Shown: positions 1 to 8,397, counted from the first letter of the stretch. The stretch is DNA of 20,014 nt from Entamoeba invadens IP1 (GCF_000330505.1 NW_004440347.1:109640-129653); one strand, 5' to 3'. Notes: generated by a model not told the origin, from the sequence alone. A program made the numbers and translations.

Positions 1-61
1 AACAAATAATAACAATTATTATCAATTTTCAAAAAATGGTTTATAAAATAATAAAAAATAA

Positions 62-297
62 TTATTTTTCACAACGGATTTTGCCAAGTTCATTAGTTTT
101 TGTGATGGTATTACCTCTACACAAATCACATACATTTTCAAAGTGGTATTTACAGACATGTAAACCACATACACAACATCGATACTTGAAACAACACTTT
201 TATACTCTATCTTCACCTGATTTAGAACAAATATGGCACCTTCCACTTCCTTTAGGAACAAGAGAACTTGTTTCTAATAATGTATTCGTTTCTTCAT
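62..297 (-). other. Zinc-binding C-terminal domain remnant of the piggyBac transposase
   Basis: Read on the minus strand from about 297 to the TAA at 62-64, one frame gives a dense Cys/His pattern: CHIC, then KCC, YRCCVCG, HVCKYHF and VCDLC. This matches the RING-like cysteine-rich domain that closes most piggyBac transposases and binds the transposon end repeats. A single TAA at 200-202 interrupts the frame between the first CxxC and the rest. It is part of the pseudogene above and is listed separately because the stop hides it from simple open-frame searches. Confidence 0.75.
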
Positions 298-2495
298 AAT
301 TTACACCCAAAAACGAGCAATTTTTATTTTTGTTTCGTACGGAAGATTTTTAACAGTCTTGATGTTGCATTCTGTTTTCCAAGCTGAAGTGATAGTTGCT
401 CATAAAAAATGATTCTTGGTTTTTGGCAATTTTTGATTCAAAATATACACGAAATTTTTCTTCTGATATAATTTTTTGTTGTTTTGATGTGGATGATTTT
501 GAAATTTCACTTAATTCCAAATTACATTGATTTAAAATCGTGGAACTTCTGGTCTCATTTACAACGACGGTATCTTTTTTCTTCTAAATCATCAACAAAG
601 TCTGATGGCTTATAATCAACTTTGGACCAAATATATAATAAATAGGCGTTGTGAATGGCGATGTCTAGAATATGTTAAAAAAAGAGCTAATGGCCAGCGT
701 CGAGATGCTCTCTTAGTTGAGTGTGCTTTCATCAGTCGATCAGCGACATCAACGCCTCCCATAAAATTATTGTATATTATGTTGACGTTGAAACGTTTGG
801 TTTCGTTGTGGTAAATAATGTTTAATTTGCGAGAGGTTAGAATTAACACACTGCGATTCTTGTCTTTGAAATTTACCATAACAATTTCGGCATTTGGAAC
901 AGTCTTTAATAGTTTAAATTGTCTGTAATCGTCAGTCGACTTCTTGTTTATTACAAGAGTACTTGGTACAAATTTCCGTTTAGAATTGACAGTACCAGTC
1001 AAAGTAACAAAATGTTCTATTACAACTTCAGCTGTTGATACAAAAGTAAAGAACCTATCAGTGGTCAAATTAACCAAATTATCTTTATTACCCAATTGTT
1101 TTTTTTTTGCTAAGCTCTTCCATCAATTGAACAACAACTATAGACCCAAGATTATTAACAGGCTTGCCATTAAAAGTCCCTCTGTAGACCTGCAAATTGA
1201 TTATAAAACCACATACAGAATCAACCAACAAGAAAAATTTGATTCCATATTTTGAAGGTTTATTCTTCATATAAGTAACATTCACCCACCGACCAAAAAA
1301 CAATACAAATCTTCATCAATGTTCAACTCAGAAGAGTTTCTAAATATAGTTTTTTGAACTTCAATTAAATTTGAATGAAATAAAGAAAGAAGTTGATTGA
1401 TAAAGTTGAAATTGTCCCAGTTGAGTTCGTCATCTGGGTAAAGTGAGTTTCTTTGGTCTTCAAAATTAAGACCATTTTGATGTTGATTATTGTGTATTTG
1501 TTTTGGGGCGTTCAAACTCTGAGAAATGTATTTCGTGATAGGAATTGTATTATTTAAAATGTGAACATCTATTATATTGGCTTGGTGTTTGTGTTTGATG
1601 GAAGCCATTTGTGTTGTCTTGTTGGGTCATTTTATTTATTCTTATAATTCTTGATACCAAATTGTTACTGTTGTATAGTGGCACGAAGTGAAATCCATCA
1701 ATCGAACTAACATCACTTGAAATACCAATGAATTGAGAATGTGGTTGTGTAAGAATATTCTGTTGCGTTGGGACAATTATTTGTTGGTTTATATCTTGTG
1801 TATCCTGGATAATACGAGTAAAAACACTGATTTTTCGTTGGGTTTCATCCATTCTCCCAACAATTTGGTCGAATGTTGGAATTGGACGGTAATCATCAGA
1901 AATTAATGGCGTCGTTCTTTTTCTGGATACTTCAATTACTTGATCAAGTGGGTCATAAGTATCATCATTTACACACTGAATTTGGTCTTCCTCAATTTCT
2001 TCATCTTGGACTTCTTCCGAATGTATTTGGTTAACTCGGCTTGCCGCCTCTGTGTCGAAACGTAACGCCCACTTTATTTCGGAATACCTTTCAACGCTGA
2101 TGGGTCTGGTGAACATTGGCTTTGAAGCGAGTCCTTTCCACAAAGAAGAAAGTGGACGCTTTGTGTCTTGATAATTGGCTTGTGAAATTGATACCGAAAG
2201 GAATGCATCCAATTCCGTTTCTGTGATTTTTTTTGAAAACTTGTTTGCCTTTCTTGTTTTTGATAGCGACTTTCCCATAGTTATTCGATTGAAGGATAAC
2301 AAAATCTTTCAACTCTTTAGTGAAAAATAAACTATATATTTCATAAGGCGTTGTTTCGTCGGTTATTCCATGGACTTCTGGATATCTATCCACTTTGAAG
2401 CTGAACTTTTGATCAGTTTTTTCCGTTTTAATTTGTTCCCAGACACATGTACCATCATTCGCAGTTACTGTATTCACTGTAGATGATACAGACAT
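62..2495 (-). pseudogene. Decayed piggyBac transposase
   Basis: Relic of a piggyBac-superfamily transposase, the enzyme that cuts and pastes TTAA-flanked DNA transposons. Reading down the minus strand, an N-terminal piece (2495-2091, with SLFFTKELKDF) passes by frameshift into a second piece (2302 downward, RYSEIKWALRFD). A third frame (1608-1282) holds the first catalytic Asp, in NIDED near 1317. A fourth (1303-1088) holds KPSKYGIKFFLLVDS. A fifth (1095-616) holds the second Asp in TTDRFF near 1059 and the third in FMGGVDVAD near 750. The C-terminus (about 300-62) has a Cys/His cluster (CHIC, CCVCG, CKYHF, CDLC) like the piggyBac cysteine-rich domain, with an in-frame TAA at 200-202. The DDD assignment comes from family knowledge. 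About 600 bp of unrecognised sequence lies between the N-terminal domain and the first Asp. At least three frameshifts make this non-functional. The transposon ends were not found. Confidence 0.88.
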
Positions 2496-3359
2496 TGGTT
2501 TATTATTCGAGTTTTTTAGATAGTTTGTGCTATAAAAACAAAATTATCAACAATTATCAACAAAATGATAAAAAACTAAAATTTTAGCTTTGGGATAAAT
2601 GAAATTCGAATTAGTCACATTTTGAAAACAAAGAAATATTTGTTTTTCCAAAGTCTTCGATTTTTTAATTGATATTTTTTTATTTTCCAGTTTCTTTTTT
2701 TAATGGCTCATAAAAACGAGCCACAGCTTTTTTGCCGATAAATTTTGTGTTTGTTTGGCCGGTTAAAGTCTGTTTTCTATTTAGCGATATTATAAAAATT
2801 TAACAAAGATAAAAACTAGACCGAAAAAATTAAACCATAATTTACTATATTTAATATCGCTAATTAAAACCAATGTTAAACAATTTTAAGCATTGCCTTT
2901 TTTTCGAATCACTTATTGTCGTCTTCAATTTGACCCAAATAATAATTTGACATGTCTGCTTTATCTAATATGACATTTTATTCATTTTGAATAATATAGT
3001 TGACTCGTTCATTTCTTAGTATTCACATTTCAAGACCAACCTATTCTTTGTTTTGGCTAAATAAATTTTTTTAGTTGTCAACCAATTTTATTTTTTGTTA
3101 TTTTTTGCACACCGTTATAAAAAAAACAAAAAAAAATTGAAAAACCACGTTCTTTTTATTATAAATTATTATACAGTTACTATAAATAATAATAAAAACC
3201 CAATATTGTCAAATAGAAAAAAGACATACTTTAAATCGCAATTTTATTATTTCATTTTTTAATAATAATTATATTAATTTTTTATTTGTTTTTTTTGAAA
3301 CATAAAAAATTATAATTTAAATAGTATTTTTACTAATTAATAAAGTCAACTATTTTAAA
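2496..3359. other. AT-rich non-coding stretch upstream of the piggyBac relic
   Basis: I see no credible gene here. The stretch probably contains the 5' end of the piggyBac element, but I could not fix its terminal repeat or TTAA. It holds a short hairpin at 2704-2723 (TGGCTC/GAGCCA) and a TTAA-flanked inverted repeat at about 2763-2879, described separately. The rest is A/T runs. Confidence 0.5.
2763..2879. repeat. Possible TTAA-flanked miniature inverted-repeat element
   Basis: An 11-bp perfect inverted repeat (TAGCGATATTA at 2782-2792 and its complement at 2852-2862) sits inside imperfect arms. Moving outward from both arms, a TTAA is reached at 2763-2766 and 2876-2879. That would fit a roughly 109-bp piggyBac-type MITE. 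The arms outside the core match only partly, and TTAA is common in AT-rich DNA, so this is tentative. Confidence 0.3.
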
Positions 3360-3363
3360 AAGG
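3360..3363. repeat. Left candidate target-site duplication, AAGG
   Basis: AAGG lies immediately outside the point where the inverted repeats stop matching. The same four bases follow the right end at 8394-8397. Chance agreement is possible for so short a word, but its exact position at both borders supports a 4-bp duplication. Confidence 0.6.
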
Positions 3364-3692
3364 AGTAGTATCAAAATCTGGTCGGTTCGTCGCTCGAAAC
3401 CTTTCCCTTCGGTCAGGTCAACCTCGCTGAGGGGGCTCCGCTTTGCTCCACCCCCTTTCACCAACCACATTTTGCCGTCCCTTCGGTCCGGCTACTAAAG
3501 TACTCCGGGTTCGCGTTTTTAACGTTCTCATCCTTCGTACTTTTTTTACCTCATATATATTAATAAATAATACTTACGCTTGAAAAAAAACAGGGAAACT
3601 ATTGAAAAAATAGTACGGCACTTTGTGTCTCTTTATGAACTATTTTTGTACTTTTTATTTTTTTTATTTTATAAAAATGCAAACCAAAGTTG
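3364..3692 (+). repeat. Left terminal inverted repeat of the 5-kb element
   Basis: A 329-bp repeat. Its outer part, about 3375-3530, is strikingly GC-rich for this region. It includes a GGGGG/CCCCC hairpin (3431-3435 with 3451-3455) and two copies of CCCTTCGGTC (3405-3414 and 3479-3488). The inner part, about 3541-3692, is AT-rich and ends five codons into the helicase gene (ATG at 3677, MQTKV). It therefore carries the leader, the start codon and presumably the promoter. Confidence 0.95.
3541..3676 (+). promoter_or_regulatory. Probable TIR-borne promoter and leader, left copy
   Basis: This AT-rich part of the left repeat lies directly before the helicase ATG, and its mirror image precedes the minus-strand gene. 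Because identical sequence stands before both genes, it must supply promoter and leader to each if they are transcribed from their own ends. I see no exact match to the published Entamoeba core elements, so the role is inferred from position. Confidence 0.4.
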
Positions 3693-5612
3693 AAACCTTA
3701 AAAAAGACAATTATCGAGATTCCTTATGGAGTCAAATATTTATCTAAAACAGAAGGATTTAATTTTCCAAATGGATTTTTAAATAAAGTTTTACCTAATG
3801 TAGGAGGAACTCATTTTGCAATAGTTTCCAAATATCCTTCAATTATATGTTCTCCTAGAATCGGAATGTTGGAATCTAAAATGAAACAACATAAAGGTCT
3901 TCTTTTTGTTAAAGAATGTTCTAACGATAAAGAAACGATATGTGATTATTTATATTGTAATCCTAATCCTAAAATATTAGTAACATATGATTCTTTCCAT
4001 AAATTAATTGAAAACATTCCAAACATTAACAGATTTAGAATAATTGTAGATGAATTCCAATTTATTCTATCTGATTCTTCTTTTAAATTAAACGCATTAA
4101 CGAGATTCTTAAATGCATTATCTGGTTTATAACATGTTACTTACTTATCTGCCACTCCAATTCCTGATAAATATATCGAATTATTACCACAATTACCTTA
4201 TTATGAATTTAAATGGATGAATAACGATCGAAAAACAATATATTTTGATGATTCTGGAAAAACGTCTGACAATTATGCGGCAAACACGAATGATTACATT
4301 ATTAAATCTAAAAAATCAAATAATCCATTAGAATACATGATTAATTATTTGAAAACATGTAAATACGGTATTTATGAAAATAAAAATAGAATTAAAGCTA
4401 AAGAAATAGTAATATTTATCAATTCTATCAGTTCAATACTTGAGTTGTGTTATAAATCTGGATTAGGTGAAAATGATGTTAATATTTTAATTAGTAATAA
4501 TATTGATAATATTAATAAGATTAATAATTTTAATAAGAAATATAACACTAATTATGAAATAGAATGTCTGAAAATAGATGAAATAATAGATGATACTGAA
4601 CATTTGGATCAATTTGGAAAAATTAATAATACCAATTATAAATGCTTGTGCTAAAAATAATAAACAATTTACATTCTGTAAAAAGCTTATTCTGCTGGTT
4701 GTGATTTTTATAGTACTTGTGCGAAATCATTTGTTATTAATAATGTTAAATCCAATATCACGTTTAATATTTCAACTGAATTATTTCAAATTATTGGAAG
4801 ACAACGTTTAGATTGTAATCCTTTTAAAAAATGAATTGATATTCATTTACACTACATCTTTAACAGAAAAGAAAGATAATTTAGATAATGATTTGATTAA
4901 AGCTCAGAAGTTTATTGAAAATTATAATAGATTAAATTTGGAAGTTAAAGAAGATTTTAATCAAGAAATTATGTCAAAGATTTCTCAAAATGTTTATCGA
5001 GAAGATTGTGATATATTTAAGAATTATATTTATTTAGATAATAATATATTTAAATTAAATAAATTATCAATTTGTTGTTATAAATTAAATAAAGAAATGT
5101 TAGAAAAAACATATAAATCTAAAACTGAAGTTGATAATAATATTAATAATATATTTGAAAATCATGAAGAAGATAAATACAAATTAATAAATATTTATGT
5201 AACATTTATAAATTATACTGAATTATACATTAATTTAATTAAAGATCCAATAAATACCAAATTTGATTTAGAAATTATTAATAACACATATCCATCTATA
5301 AAACAATATTATGAAGATTTAGGAGAAAATAAAATGAAAGCTTTAAATTATAAAGAGAGTAAAATGAAAAGGGAAGTATTGAACAATACTATAATTTCAA
5401 ATAATGCCGAAGATTTAATTAAACAAAGAATTACTAAAGATTTTACTGTTAAAGAAGCTAAAGATATATTACAAGAAATATATTTAGAATTAAAAATAAA
5501 TAAAACAGCTAAAACAACGGATATTGTCAAATTGTTACCTAATAATTATAAAATTACTAAGAAGAGAATAAATAAAATACCTACTGATATGTTAATAATT
5601 ATGTCCAAATAA
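3677..5612 (+). pseudogene. Broken superfamily-2 (DEAD-like) helicase of the 5-kb element
   Basis: About 640 codons. SF2 helicases use ATP to unwind nucleic acid. Visible motifs, in order: an N-terminal GGTHFAIV stretch in the Walker A position but without the usual Lys; ILVTYDSFHKL; motif II as VDEFQ (4048-4059); motif III as SAT (4148-4156); GCDFYST near 4700; and motif VI as ELFQIIGRQR (GRQR at 4796-4807). An alpha-helical, Lys/Asn-rich C-terminal region ends at 5612. Breaks: an in-frame TAA at 4130-4132, an out-of-phase stretch at about 4640-4682, and a frameshift in an A-run near 4830. The pattern recalls DEAD-like helicases of prokaryotic plasmids and phages (from memory, unsearched). 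An in-frame ATG at 3623 would add 18 hydrophobic residues; I prefer 3677 because the stretch between looks like a leader. Confidence 0.8.
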
Positions 5613-5840
5613 TGACATATATGTCTTATTATGTTAAAAACGTGTATATTTGAATAAAAAAGTAGTTTGTACATACTTTTAACATGGTTATACATATAAT
5701 ATCCATACTTATCCCAATATAATGAACAATATAAATCCCAACATGTTATTTTTGGTATTTTTTTCTGTCAATAAAATGGACTTATTAAATAACATGAATA
5801 AATATTTTAACACGGCTAAAAAAAGATTGATAACAATCAG

Positions 5841-6483
5841 ATGAGTAAAAATGCGAATAAAATGAGTAATTATGAAACTGACGAGAAACTCATGCCTAAG
5901 GCTGACGAGAGAATCACGATAAATGCTAATGATAAAAATAAGATGGATGAAGCAGAGTCGAAGGCTGAGCAAAGCGTCTACACATCTTTTAGATGTGGTG
6001 ACAAATTAATAAAAAATCGGTTATATAACTAAAAGATATGACATGAATGAATCTGAAGATGTTAGAAGATGTAATAAAGAAATAAATCGATATATTGTTA
6101 AACATCCAGATGTAAAGAATATAAATACTAAATAATTAAATGCTAGCATTTATATTAAAGGATATGTATTTTGTAAAAATAAAGGCAATTTGGAAATTAT
6201 TAAAACGCGAGTATGAATAGGAGAAAAACATTTTAACGAACAAATGAGTAAATAGAGTGATAAATTATCACAAATAGAAAATGAAACTAAAAATATTGAT
6301 TTATCATCTATCAATGATGAACTTGTAAAATTGAAAACTTAAAATAAAGTATTATTAGAACAATATGATAAAATGGAAAATGTAATGAAAAGTTTTGTGA
6401 TACCATTATTATATCATTATAGAATTAGTAATAAGATTAGTGATAATATCTTAGAAGAAATTACAAAACAATTTAATGCTTAA
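5841..6483 (+). pseudogene. Broken gene of unknown function in the 5-kb element
   Basis: I do not recognise this gene. From 6043 (MNESEDVRRCNKEINRY) to the TAA at 6481-6483 one frame runs 146 codons with coding-like composition, but it is cut by TAA at 6133, TGA at 6214, TAG at 6253 and TAA at 6340. A further open piece at 5841-6032 (MSKNANKMSNYE...) lies upstream in another frame, and an ATG at 5722 could be an older start. The middle contains IYIKGYVFCKNKGNLEIIKTR. The C-terminal third is rich in heptad-like Leu/Ile and charged residues, probably a coiled coil (IENETKNIDLSSINDELVKL, then LLEQYDKMENVMK). It follows the helicase in the same orientation, about 230 bp downstream. Confidence 0.5.
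5883..5909 (+). repeat. 27-bp repeat, copy 1
   Basis: GAGAAACTCATGCCTAAGGC followed by TGACGAG matches 6623-6649 at 25 of 27 positions in the same orientation. Here it is read as EKLMPKADE in the plus-strand unknown gene. Confidence 0.7.
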
Positions 6484-6522
6484 TTTCATCGCGAGCTAAA
6501 GCTTAATTATTTTATTATTTTA

Positions 6523-6954
6523 TTATTCTGCCATTGTTTTCACTGGTTCATCTGGATTTCCAAATATATTGGTACTGAATAATATTGTTTTAGTTTTCAT
6601 GATTCGCTTTGGTTTGTTTGAAGAGAAACTCATGCCTAAAGCTGAAGAGTTATCTTCTTTATCCGTCTTTAATCTTGGAATAACTTCATAAGGTTCACAC
6701 TTAACTTTATTTTTATATGCTTTCCACAATTTATCTTTTTCAGAAAAAGTTGGTTTTATACTTCAAAGACCAGTTGGTTTTAAGATAAATATTTCCTTGG
6801 ATATTTCATTATAATAAAAATCTTCATCATGACCATAAATGTTAATAATATGTTTACATGTAGTTAGAATTTTATTTTTAAAACGAGATAGTAAATCATT
6901 TTCTACTTCAATCTTTAAATCTTTTTGTTCTTCATATACAACTTTGGTTTGCAT
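6523..6954 (-). pseudogene. Unknown gene starting inside the right terminal repeat
   Basis: A 143-codon frame reads inward from the right end and converges on the other genes. It opens with MQTKV, identical to the helicase start because those codons lie in the inverted repeat, then diverges at once (VYEEQKDLKIEVENDLLSRF...). A TGA at 6763-6765 interrupts the frame after LKPTGL. The same frame continues (SIKPTFSEKDKLWKAYKNK) to PDEPVKTMAE and a stop at 6523. No family is recognised. It is rich in Lys and acidic residues, with no membrane segment. An ATG at 7008 would add the same hydrophobic 18 residues as on the left. The single stop could be decay or, less likely, readthrough. Confidence 0.55.
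6623..6649 (+). repeat. 27-bp repeat, copy 2
   Basis: This is the second copy of the 27-bp repeat. It lies within the minus-strand gene, so the same DNA is read antisense there (SSALGMSFS). Confidence 0.7.
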
Positions 6955-7075
6955 TTTTATAAAATAAAAAAAATAAAAAGTACAAAAATAGTTCATAAAG
7001 AGACACAAAGTGCCGTACTATTTTTTCAATAGTTTCCCTGTTTTTTTTCAAGCGTAAGTATTATTTATTAATATA
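6939..7075 (-). repeat. Right terminal inverted repeat, inner part
   Basis: Its reverse complement matches the inner part of the left repeat (about 3556-3692) without a mismatch by eye. It contains the leader, the ATG at 6954 and the MQTKV codons of the minus-strand gene. Its outward continuation is interrupted at 7075/7076 by the TA-flanked insertion. Confidence 0.95.
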
Positions 7076-8198
7076 AACTTGGGCCATAAAGTCCGACACG
7101 TTATAACAGTATTTTTTTTCTTTTGTTTTTCGGGATATTAATATATTTTGTCGAAATTTATACCTGTTTTACTTATCATTATTTTCCCTTATTTCGATTT
7201 TTTGCGTCTTATTTTTTGATTTTTAATTTTCTACTTACACTACAATTTCCTTATTTCAAAATCATGAAATATTTTGGTTTATAAAACACGAAAAATTAAT
7301 TTCATACCCAAATTTTATACAAAAATCGCAAATTTAATCAATATTATTACATTTAAAAAAATGAAAATAAAATTATTTTTTTTTCAATTCGTTGATTTTT
7401 ACAATAACAACGAAAAACACGACTTAATTATAATTTTATTATTAAATGAAACTAAAAAGTGGATCAAAATTTTATATGGAAACACATGAAATTAATTAAA
7501 ACACCACAAGTAACAAAAAATTTTTATTTTCGTTATGTTGAAAATATTAAAATATTAATTATAAAAATGTAAATATATAATAATTGATTAATTTTGTTTT
7601 TATAGATGAAATATAGGTGATTCTAAATATTAATTGGAATAAAAAATACTTTTTATTATAAAAAAAATTAACAATTATTACTTGTTTTTATTTGACTTTT
7701 ATAATACTTAATCATTTCATTATTAATTTATTATAGAATTTGTTTAAAAATGATATAGAAAGACAAAGCAAATTACGTTAATGTTTCATGACAGAAATAT
7801 ATAACAATAATGACAGTTGTAAATGGAACACTTTTATCAATTATTGTGATTATAATAAAATGTATTATAATTATAGTTTTGTTAACAACAATTATAATCA
7901 AAAAATCATATTTTTGTTAAAGCTAAAAACTATTTTTACATATCAAAACAAAGTAGTTACTTTATTTATAATTTGTGAAAACAATGAATGTTTTAATGAA
8001 CGTTTTTGTGGGATGAACTAAAAAAATAATTGAAGAAAAAACACATCAAAAATAAAATAAGAATTATAAATGCTCATAACATTTAGCTCATTTCCCGTTT
8101 TTCTTGACATAATTCATTAATTATTTCAATAAAATTTTTAAAAAATAGCAGAAAAACAAATCCGAAAGTCCGATACGTCGGACTTTGTGTCCGGAGTT
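7076..8198. mobile_element. 1.1-kb non-autonomous element flanked by TA, nested in the right TIR
   Basis: Comparison with the uninterrupted left repeat gives the exact empty site. The right repeat breaks after 7075 and resumes at 8201, with TA on both sides (7074-7075 and 8199-8200), so the target was TA. The ends form an imperfect 22-bp inverted repeat, AACT...AAAGTCCGAC, with 18 of 22 positions matching. The interior is AT-rich with no credible gene; its short open frames look random. A TA duplication fits the Tc1/mariner-like group, but the TIR sequence is not one I recognise. Confidence 0.8.
8165..8186. repeat. Subterminal palindrome in the nested element
   Basis: AAAGTCCGA and its complement are separated by TACG, giving 9-bp arms just inside the right end. 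The AAAGTCCGA word is also part of the terminal repeat, so the right end carries the motif in both orientations. It could be a transposase binding site or a hairpin. Confidence 0.6.
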
Positions 8199-8200
8199 TA

Positions 8201-8393
8201 TATGAGGTAAAAAAAAGTACGAAGGATGAGAACGTTAAAAACGCGAACCCGGAGTACTTTAGTAGCCGGACCGAAGGGACGGCAAAATGTGGTTGGTGAA
8301 AGGGGGTGGAGCAAAGCGGAGCCCCCTCAGCGAGGTTGACCTGACCGAAGGGAAAGGTTTCGAGCGACGAACCGACCAGATTTTGATACTACT
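8201..8393 (-). repeat. Right terminal inverted repeat, outer part
   Basis: Its reverse complement matches 3364-3555 of the left repeat, except for one extra A in the run after GAGGT. It includes the GC-rich core with the same hairpin and CCCTTCGGTC copies. It ends in GATACTACT next to AAGG. Confidence 0.95.
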
Positions 8394-8397
8394 AAGG
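8394..8397. repeat. Right candidate target-site duplication, AAGG
   Basis: This is the direct-repeat partner of 3360-3363, adjoining the right outer end of the 5-kb element. The identity does not extend further on either side. Confidence 0.6.

Larger units (their letters stand above)
3364..8393. mobile_element. 5-kb mobile element with 329-bp terminal inverted repeats
   Basis: The element is bounded by long inverted repeats: 3364-3692 on the left, and 6939-7075 plus 8201-8393 on the right, the right copy being split by a later insertion. The two copies differ by one base in a homopolymer (T7 against A8). The outer ends read AGTAGTATC inward, and AAGG lies directly outside both ends (3360-3363 and 8394-8397). 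Inside are a broken SF2 helicase (+), a broken unknown gene (+) and an unknown gene (-). Without the nested insertion it would be about 3.9 kb. No transposase, integrase, polymerase or capsid gene is recognisable, so I cannot assign a superfamily. AG...CT ends and long TIRs recall Polintons, but those make 6-bp duplications. It may be non-autonomous. Confidence 0.85.

Noticed and set aside
36..299. Open plus-strand frame of 87 codons
   Set aside because: It is the antisense of the piggyBac cysteine-rich C-terminus, whose Cys/His pattern is clear on the minus strand.
3375..3530. tRNA or rRNA gene in the GC-rich TIR core
   Set aside because: No cloverleaf, no A/B box arrangement and no rRNA-like sequence were recognised; the hairpin alone is not enough.
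3623..3676. Hydrophobic 18-residue N-terminal extension (MCLFMNYFCTF...) as a signal peptide on both TIR genes
   Set aside because: It lies in a T-rich stretch that looks like untranslated leader, has no proper signal-peptide structure, and would put the same extension on an intracellular-type helicase. It cannot be fully excluded.
5348..5972. Minus-strand open frames under the helicase and the next gene
   Set aside because: They are hydrophobic translations of the complement of AT-rich coding sequence; the plus-strand reading has the helicase motifs.
7274..8021. Open frames in the nested TA element (7274-7489 and 7788-8021)
   Set aside because: Their composition is almost pure Asn/Ile/Lys/Tyr/Phe as expected from random AT-rich DNA, and no motif is visible.
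3364..8393. Polinton/Maverick identity of the 5-kb element
   Set aside because: The AG...CT ends and long TIRs fit, but the apparent duplication is 4 bp rather than 6 and no polymerase, integrase, protease or capsid gene is seen.
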